Shown here: piece after piece, positions 6,641-12,783 of the stretch
How positions within the stretch are numbered: position 1 is the stretch's first letter
How the letters are laid out: every line of letters starts with the position of its first letter
Assembly (NCBI GenBank): GCA_003339415.1
Contig: PDHQ01000654.1
Coordinates: 1 to 12,783, forward strand
DNA from: Ophiocordyceps camponoti-saundersi (nom. inval.)
Taxonomy: Eukaryota; Ascomycota; Sordariomycetes; Hypocreales; Ophiocordycipitaceae
Length of the DNA: 12,783 nt
Reading direction: 5' to 3'
The notes under the pieces: model-generated
What the model was told of the DNA's origin: nothing
The model's input: the letters and a program-made list of their open reading frames with translations, nothing else
The model's database searches: none
Position numbers and translations under genes: made by a program

Positions 6641-8950
6641 CTACGCTAAGCTCGTATATAATTAGCGCTACTAAAATATACCGGCCTACGCTTTATACTA
6701 AGCTTTATAAGAGCTATATACGTTCGTTTATATACCCTTAAGAGCTAGTAACCTCGCCTAGTTATCGCGGAAGTAAGTAGTATAGCTTCTACTAGCCTTA
6801 TTAGCGTTGCTAATACGAGATTATATATATTTACCTTTATTTTATTATATCTTACCTCTAAATTTTAATCTTTAATTTTATTAATCTTCTAATTTAACGA
6901 TAATAGTATACGGAGACGTGCTTCTAAGTTCTAAGAGTATTTTCTTTACTTAGAATATATTTCCTTTAAGGAAAAAATCGAATATATATACCTTAAAAGG
7001 TACTTTATAAGCTATTTTAAACTTCCGAATAACTATTAATAGCCTACCTTCTTTTCTAAATATTCGTCTTATAATATATTTATAAATTCGGTCTCTTATT
7101 ATATTACCGCTTTTTATAATTATACTCCTTATATCTACTTATATACTATTACGATAATAGTAGTAAAAGTATATAGAGTAGATATATTATCTTAAGTCTT
7201 ATCCGAAAATATAATAGGGACCGGTATCCTTCTTCTATATAGCGTTTATAAATTATAACGCCTTAATCCTACTACTAAGATATATACTTATAACTACCTA
7301 TAGCGACTATTTCCTCTTTAGGTTTTTAGCCCTTACTTATTAGACTAATACTTACTTTCGTAGTATAAAGGAGGCACTTTCTTATATACGTATATATAAT
7401 ATACCCCCTTAGACTTATAAGCTAATTTAGAAGTATCTAATAAGCCTTAAAAATAACTTTAAAAATCGTAAGATAAGATTATTAAAACCTTTAAGAGAAA
7501 ACTTATAGGAAAAGACTATAGGTACGTATCTTTTATACCTATTAAATTAGTAAAGCTAGCTAAGTTATCTAGGTATAGTATAAAATGCCCTCTTCTCTTC
7601 CTCTCTCTCTCTTCCTCTTTCTTCTTCCCTTATCCTCCTCTTCCTCTTCTTTCTAGAGTTTTCTATATAGCCTTTTTCTTAAAGAGGAATATAGATCTTA
7701 GAATAAACTTAGGTCTTATTCCTACGTGCGATCGTAGCGTATAAGGGAGGTATCGCCTCCTCTAGCTTTTAACTATATACCTATCGATTATAGCTATAAT
7801 AAACGCTTTAAGTATAGATATAAGTATCCGCTTACGGATTTTATATCTATTAAAATAATATAGTTTTTTTCTATAGGAGTTAGAGCGATAGGCACTTTCG
7901 CGCCCTATAATAAATATTATTCTTCGAGCTAAGATTACTATATCCGCCTTAGTAATATATATTAAAATTCTACGTAATAATAGATATTTTAGGGCCCTAG
8001 TTACGTAAAGCCGTTAGGCAGCGAATAGTACTATTTATAAGAAATATAGTCGCTTGCGGACTTGCGCGCACTCTTTTTAGTACTACGTCTCGCTCCTAAG
8101 CTTAAAGTACGGCGTTTCTAGTAGCTTTATATAAGCGGGTCTTAGACGATAATATTTATACTAAACTTAAACTATTACTCTTAGCTCTACGTAAATTATA
8201 GCGATAGCTATTAAGGATAATAACGATATCGTAAAAAGTAAAGAGGTTATAAAGTTAGAAAACTCTCTTAAGGTTAAAGTTAGGAATAGATAAGTATAGG
8301 AAGGGCTATTATCTCCTAAGCTCCTTAAGGATACTATACTTATTTCCCTTAACGCCTGCTAAATAGACTTAGGTTAACGCTAAGAAAAATCGGCAGTATC
8401 GAAGTAGAGGTTAAATATATAAATAGAAGGTAATAATAATATATAGTAAACGCTAAAGATAACGCCTATAGTTATAATAACGTTTAATATTAGTAAAAGT
8501 AAATAATATAATAATAGAAGGAAAGTATATAGATAACTAGGGTATTAGGTAACTTAGTCTTAAAGTCTAAGTTCGTTATAACTTTTATACTTATAAGATT
8601 TCGAAATTCCTTTAGAATACTTAAGGAGAGGTAACTCTAAAAGGAGGTAAGTAGTTTATTCCTTCTCGAAACTAATTAGTATAACGTCTATTCTATTAGG
8701 GAATTATAATATTATTCTAATATAAGTATTTTAGCGGGGGAAGAAGGATACCTTAAGTAAGCGTAGCAGATACGTAAGGGGCGTAACTTCTTAGGTAACT
8801 AAAGTTTTTAACTAATATAAGGGGGGATCTCTAGCTATAGGGGGAAGTGCCGGATAGTAATTCTCTATAGGGAAAATAATAAAAAGTCGGTTTTCTATAT
8901 AAAGATAAAAGAAGAAAGAGAAAGGAAAATAAGAACTATTTAATTAAGTG
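6641..8950 (-). pseudogene. Decayed coding segment Z (unknown protein)
   Basis: Long minus-strand frame of about 770 codons broken only by TAA/TAG codons of the RIP type. It is free of stops for 83 codons (8013-7765) and 63 codons (8358-8170). Short stretches: PNRIDVILISFEKE, VSLRSLGDNSPSYTYLFL, LREFSNFITSLLF, YITKADIVILARR, TLRSHVGIRPKFILRS. A glutamate/arginine-rich run (KEEERERKRR) comes from the CT-rich patch at 7590-7640. Clusters of Tyr (near 8430-8500) probably were His. The part left of about 7380 is weaker, with many stops near 7100-7130 and at 6840-6950. It is single copy here, so the frame rests on openness alone. It may be the C-terminal part of the same gene as the segments to the right. 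No domain is recognised. Confidence 0.45.
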
Positions 8951-9300
8951 CTAAGAACTTAAGAATAAGTATTTAAATTAGGAATTTATAGTATAAAAAT
9001 ATAGAGTTTAAAATAAAGTTATAGGGTTAGTAGAGTTTTTACTATAAGTCCTCTCTAAGACTTAACTTACGATAAACAACTTTTACGATAGCTATAAAGA
9101 TAAGGTTAGGGCTAATTACTTACTTAATTTCTTCCTCTTTCGAGGGAAACTAATCTAAGCTATATACCTAGTAATAACCCTAGTCTTATATCGTTCACCT
9201 TTTATATCCTAATCTATAGATACTTTTAGGAAAAGAAAGGGGTTAAGGAACTATTTAATCGGACCTTATAAGAGCTCTTAGATATCTCTTAGCTAAGTTA
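8951..9300 (-). pseudogene. Linking segment with frame change
   Basis: Between segments Y and Z the best minus-strand register changes twice. From 9300 to about 9000 the most readable frame is the third register (for example FLNPFLFLKVSID and RYKTRVITRYIA, then a basic FPRKRKK), with several in-frame TAG/TAA codons. Either one or two short introns lie here or the true exon path is different; no clear GT..branch..AG set could be fixed. Confidence 0.3.
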
Positions 9301-10096
9301 TGCGCTTATTTTTCTTTAGGCATATTAGGGTTTATTATTCTATCTATATTATAAATCGGATATAGTAGTTTATCTATACGCTTGCTACGGTTTAGGTAGA
9401 AGTCGTCTATATTAAGTACGCCCGATATATATACGTAGGGCGTCGTCTTATCTATATTATAGACTAAATAAAATAGGTCTACGATACGCTTCCTGCGATT
9501 AAAGTAGAAGTTTATAACTTTATCGAGCAGGTCTAGGCGCTTACGGAGCGTATTAAATATATAATTACCCCGCTTATATCGTAAAGTAACGATTTATACT
9601 AACTAGTAATAATAAAATAGTAAAGATCGAAGACCCTCTCGCGGTCGCCCGCAATCTGCTACTATATTTCTAAACACGTAAATACGGAACTCTTTATAAC
9701 TTAACCGATAAAAAACTAGAGGATAGGGAAATCTAAGTCTTATTATCTTATAACTTAACTAAGGATAATCGAGAGGGTAGGGAGGTGTAAGTCTTATTAC
9801 TTTACTAGGGGGGATATAGAGGTTTAGGTCTATCTACTTTCGCTCGCGCGGGTACGGGCTAGATAGTAATTCTTTATATATAAAATAACGATATTTCTCC
9901 TTTCGACGGAGCGATAGCGGTAAGAGTAGATAGGAATTATATATTATTTAATAAATCCGTAAGAAAAAAAAAAATATCCTTTCTCTCTCTCCCCCTTTTT
10001 TATAAATACCTACTCTTACTAGATCGAAACCGAATATTTTTTTTATATTACTTAGTATACTTCCCTTATAATCGTCTTTACTAACTTAATATCCCC
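9260..10096 (-). pseudogene. Decayed coding segment Y with internal repeats
   Basis: Minus-strand frame of about 280 codons with few stops, including 95 stop-free codons (9593-9309), the longest clean stretch in the window outside simple repeats. It starts around KDDYKGSILSNIKKIFGFD (10078 and down). It then has an 18-residue periodic part near 9680-9800 (KVIRLTPPYPLDYP, KIIRLRFPYPLVFY, KEFRIYVF), seen as DNA in TAAGTCTTATTA at 9734 and 9788. A later part repeats NRRKRIVDLFYLVYNID and NRSKRIDKLLYPIYNID exactly 36 codons apart (108 bp: ATACGCTTGCTACG at 9376, ATACGCTTCCTGCG at 9484). Periodic helical repeats are a reasonable inference; I cannot assign a family. The mirror plus-strand frame has about four times as many stops here, so the strand call is good. 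Confidence 0.55.
9376..9525 (-). repeat. 108-bp (36-codon) imperfect repeat
   Basis: Two copies of a sequence that on the minus strand begins CGNAGNAAGCGTAT and ends TATAATATAGATA, 108 bases apart. The spacing is a whole number of codons and the residues NR.KRI..L...VYNID are shared. A third, weaker match (LRKRLDLLDKVIN) lies just upstream at about 9535-9560. Confidence 0.6.
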
Positions 10097-10178
10097 CTAT
10101 TACTTAACTTAGTATTCCTTATATTCTACCTTTTCCTATCTCTTACTATTCTACGCTCCTCTCTCGTCCCCGCTTTAC
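10097..10178 (-). other. Possible 82-nt intron joining segments X and Y
   Basis: On the minus strand GTAAAG (10178) begins and TAATAG (ends 10097) closes an 82-nt stretch with a TACTAAG branch-like site about 17-20 nt before the end. Removing it takes the frame of segment X exactly into the frame of segment Y (phase 1). The donor is not the commonest type, and both flanking frames also read for a while inside it, so this is only a candidate. Confidence 0.3.
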
Positions 10179-12600
10179 CCTTTCTCTCTAGTAGCTCTTA
10201 TCTTAAATACCCTTTAACTATAATATTAATCTGCCTCTACGCGTCGCCTACTATTAGACCCGGCAGTTAGGCTAAGATAAACGTGCCTATTCCTATATAC
10301 TCTAGCACTATGTCTCGCCTATGCCTATTCTCTATATAGATCTTCCTTCCGCTCTCTGCTATACTTAATCTAGCCTCGCTAAGTCTCGAGATACCTTTTC
10401 CTTCTATACGGCATTTCTCCGTCTAGTCCTTATAGTTCGTATATATCTTAATTCCCGATACCCTAAATTCCGATATCTTATTTGCCGCCTTTGCCGCCTC
10501 TTCCTTATCTATATTTTCCTCCGTATTCGTAGCCTCTACTTCGCGTTATCTCGGTTATTCTAAACTAAGCACCTTTTTCCTCTTCCTCTTAGTCTTCGTG
10601 CTTTTCCTCTTCCTCTCGGTTTTTATAATATAGCGAGCTAGCCTCCTTTTTCGCTTTCGCGGACTTACCGTCGATAATACGGCGTAGGTTTCGTTTTTAG
10701 CTTTATTAGCCTATTACGAATCTCTCCTCTATAGTATAGCTTTACGTATATCCTCCGTATCCTCTACCGCGCTCCTTATTAGTACCGTCCTACTCGAACT
10801 ATTACCTCTTTCTTTCTCCTCTATCTTATTATTCCGCGCGTCCTTTTCTTTCCGCTCCCTCTCCTCTCTTATTTCCTCTAGATTTTCGTTACGCTTATCT
10901 CGCGTACCCGATATTTCCGATACGTTTAGCTCTCCCGTCCTCTCTGCTATATCCCCTAGCACGGTATTTTACACTCCTCCTTTATAAGATATACTTACTA
11001 CTATCCCCTCTCTCTCTCCTTCGACGCTTTCCCTTTCCGCTCCTCCCTATAAAAAAAGGGAAACGTTAGCTTAGAGATAGTGCCGGACCTCCTTATTTCC
11101 TCTTACCTTATCTTCGCTTCCTACCGAACTCGTAAAAACCTCGTCTATAAAGCTAGCTATAAGAGATATTATTCCTCCGGTATCTTTTCCCGCGTTATTT
11201 ATCTCCTTTTACTACGTATCTATACTATATTCTTCGCTTTATATCGTTTCGCCTCCTTTATCCGGTCCTTAGTAGTTACCTAGTCCTACTTTATCGCCTT
11301 CTATTTGCGCACGCGTAAATAGTCTATCCGTCTCGAATACCTAGCATAAGGGCGGTATATAAAATAGGCATATCCCTTTTATCGTTATTAGTCCCTTACT
11401 CCTATCGTAACCCTTGTCCGTTCTCTATCCTTTAGCCTTAAAAGGGTATTTTATATCCCCTTATCTCTCTAAACTTATAATACTAAGTTTATTAGCTGCT
11501 ATCTTATATAAGCTTAATATAACTATATCGATTACGCTTATATATATCGGCTTCTCTCCCGCCTCCGGCATAACTTAATCTTATATAAGGAGTCTTAGCT
11601 TAGGTATCGACCGTTTTGCCTCTCCGTACTATACTATCCTCGAAATATTAATACCGGCGATTTCGGCAACGCGGTCTAGCTTATATCTAACGAATCCCCT
11701 ACTCTAGTGCTAGAGTATTATTATCGAAAGGTAGCTATATTCCTATTTTTCCTTTTATTTCGTATATAGCACGACGACGTAGTCGAACGCTACTCCCTTT
11801 CCTTATAAATATAGGATCTCTTTCTATGCCCCTACTATACGTTTTGCCCTTTCCTCTCTCCCCTCCTTCTATAAGTCGAATAGCATAAGTATTTGCGTTC
11901 CCTAGTCCTATAAAAAACTACCCTAGTAATATCCCCTATTATTTAATTTCGCTTTAAAGTTAACTAGTCCGCCGATAAGCTTATGCTCGCCGAGCCGCTT
12001 TTTAAGGCTATAAGCAGAGAATCTTACTTTTCCTCGAAATATCCTATTATCGTGCTTATTATTATACTTAGCTATTATTTCTAGCGCGTTATCCGTAAGA
12101 TATATAGTATTTATAAGCCCTCTTTATAGAATCCTTATTAATACCTATAAGCTAAATAACGAGTACTAGTTTTACCGCTTAGCGTTTTTTAGAAACTCGA
12201 ATAAGTCTATATAGTATATTTGCTAGTCTATAATATCGGTAAACAGTTCTACTCCGTTTAATATTCTAACCTCCTTTTCCTCGCGTATATCTAGTAATAG
12301 CTCGTATTAATCTAGCTACTATAGCTATAGCTTAAATTAGCTCGGCTACTTAAATTATAGTAACGTAGGAATCGTTTTCTCTACTTTCTTAAGAATACTA
12401 CTTATGCCCGATAAATCTAATTACGTGCTTATCGAATATCCTAAAATAAGAGGTAAGAATCTAGCCTCTAGCGTTACCCCCTTAAAGAAGTCTATCGCTT
12501 ATAGTATAGCCGCTAATATCTTTAGTCCTAATATCGAATTCTCCTCTATTTTCTTTCTTAGTCGGTAGTTAGCGTCTTTATTAAATAGTTCTCGCACTAA
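10179..12600 (-). pseudogene. Decayed coding segment X (unknown protein)
   Basis: About 800 codons in one minus-strand register from 12600, with a 60-nt intron at 11047-11106. Stops are TAA/TAG only, about 7% of codons, matching the usual share of Gln plus Trp. Stop-free parts include 12123-11926 (66 codons) and 10968-10732 (79 codons). Short stretches: LTDNALEIIAKYN, AYSLKKRLGEHKLIGGLVN, YKLDRVAEIAGINISRIV, ISVIDIVILSLYKIAANKL. The C-terminal third is highly charged (EEIREERERKEKDARNN) with lysine/arginine clusters (SPRKRKRR, KRKSTKTKRKRKK) that look like nuclear localisation signals, suggesting a nuclear or nucleic-acid-binding protein (inference). The start codon is lost; the first residues near VRELFNKDANYRL are a guess. 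A plus-strand mirror frame is open at 11080-11283. I recognise no family; it could be host gene or mobile-element protein. Confidence 0.55.
11047..11106 (-). other. Spliceosomal intron (60 nt) in segment X
   Basis: On the minus strand: GTAAGA donor at 11106, GCTAAC branch site at 11070-11065, then GTTTCCCTTTTTTTATAG ending at 11047. Length, branch motif, about 19 nt from branch A to the acceptor and the pyrimidine run are typical of filamentous-fungus introns. The acceptor TAG may have been CAG before RIP. It falls between GSEDK and GGAERESVEGE in phase 0 and contains an in-frame TAA and TAG. The canonical signals survive RIP because GTAAGA and CTAAC contain no CpA or TpG. Confidence 0.6.
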
Positions 12601-12738
12601 ATTTTACGAGAAAATAGAGAAGAAAAAAAAAAATAGTAACGCGAAATTCGTACTTAATAGGTTTTTTTATTCTACGCCGTTACGTTATTATCTACGTAGT
12701 TATATAACGGTACGTACCTCTATTTTCCTTTATTCTTA

Positions 12739-12740
<2 letters not shown>
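12601..12740. other. AT-rich sequence upstream of segment X
   Basis: On the minus strand this precedes the first readable codons of segment X. It contains an 11-base A run (12623-12633; T run on the minus strand) and TACGTAGTTATATAACGGTACGTACC. A promoter or first exon could be here, but nothing specific is visible. Confidence 0.4.

Positions 12741-12783
<43 letters not shown>
12741..12783. repeat. Poly(T) run reaching the window edge (at least 43 nt)
   Basis: Uninterrupted T from 12741 to the end. Read on the minus strand it is poly(A). It could be the 3' tail of a minus-strand retroposed element lying to the right, a long homopolymer microsatellite, or an assembly edge effect. The other homopolymers in the window are much shorter (A11, C12-C13). 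Confidence 0.8.

Noticed and set aside
7585..7980. Plus-strand frame beginning at one of the few ATG codons (7585)
   Set aside because: The ATG survives only because it is in TGC context. The frame gains many stops after 7900, while the minus-strand frame is clean for 83 codons in the same area.
7200..9650. Reverse-transcriptase, integrase or transposase motifs
   Set aside because: No YxDD-like, DDE or HHCC pattern could be found even when allowing for RIP (Tyr for His or Cys, Ile for Met).
8831..9890. Possible LTR pair from the shared words GATAGTAATTCTCTATA (8853) and GATAGTAATTCTTTATA (9862)
   Set aside because: Similarity does not extend beyond about 17 bases, and the interval is filled by coding-like frames that cross both sites.
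11080..11283. Plus-strand open frame of 67 codons
   Set aside because: It is the antisense mirror of segment X in the same register and overlaps the intron. It opens with GTG, and its continuation to the right has as many stops as the minus frame. Kept only as a caution on strand.
1..12783. tRNA, rRNA, telomere repeats, CRISPR
   Set aside because: No clover-leaf arms with a TTCGA loop outside CT repeats, no TTAGGG arrays, and no spaced identical repeats of CRISPR type; the minisatellites have no unique spacers.

Overview
This window looks like heavily mutated repeat DNA from a filamentous ascomycete (Pezizomycotina). By hand I count only about 90 CpA/TpG dinucleotides in 12.8 kb, where roughly 1,400 would be expected from base composition. 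TpA is very abundant and CpG is not depleted. This is the signature of repeat-induced point mutation (RIP: C to T, mainly at CpA) carried close to saturation. TGA and ATG codons are almost gone, and nearly every former CAA, CAG or TGG codon now reads TAA or TAG. I see no intact gene, rRNA, tRNA, CRISPR array or bacterial feature.

Left half (1-6640): a head-to-tail array of one repeat unit. Copy A (1-3000) and copy B (about 3001-5745) are near full length; copy C (about 5746-6640) is a fragment. A full unit holds two decayed coding segments, best read on the minus strand: segment 2 (about 2264-2998 in A) and segment 1 (about 219-959 in A). Between them lies a very pyrimidine-rich spacer with minisatellites, a (TA)n tract and C runs. 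A and B align almost without gaps in the coding segments (segment 1 has a single 15-bp indel), but the spacers differ by more than 200 bp and carry different minisatellites (27 bp in A, 53 bp in B).

Right half (6641-12600): a different, single-copy stretch, also best read on the minus strand as a series of long, largely open frames (12600 to 10179, 10096 to 9260, 9300 to 8951, 8950 to 6641). The frame changes between segments. RIP makes no indels, so short introns are a natural explanation. One good intron (11047-11106) and one possible intron (10097-10178) are visible. Together these could be one large gene of about 6 kb, or two or three neighbouring genes, decayed by RIP. I do not recognise the protein. 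It has charged, coiled-coil-like stretches, lysine/arginine clusters resembling nuclear localisation signals, and internal 18- and 36-residue repeats. A run of at least 43 T closes the window.

The most useful observations concern the mutation process: (1) about four in five surviving CpA/TpG sites are in GCA/TGC context; (2) copies A and B differ mostly by CG in one copy versus TA in the other, without TG or CA intermediates; (3) the tandem array is more completely mutated than the single-copy flank. No working novel system can be supported here; what is present is a RIP-inactivated repeat array beside a large decayed gene.
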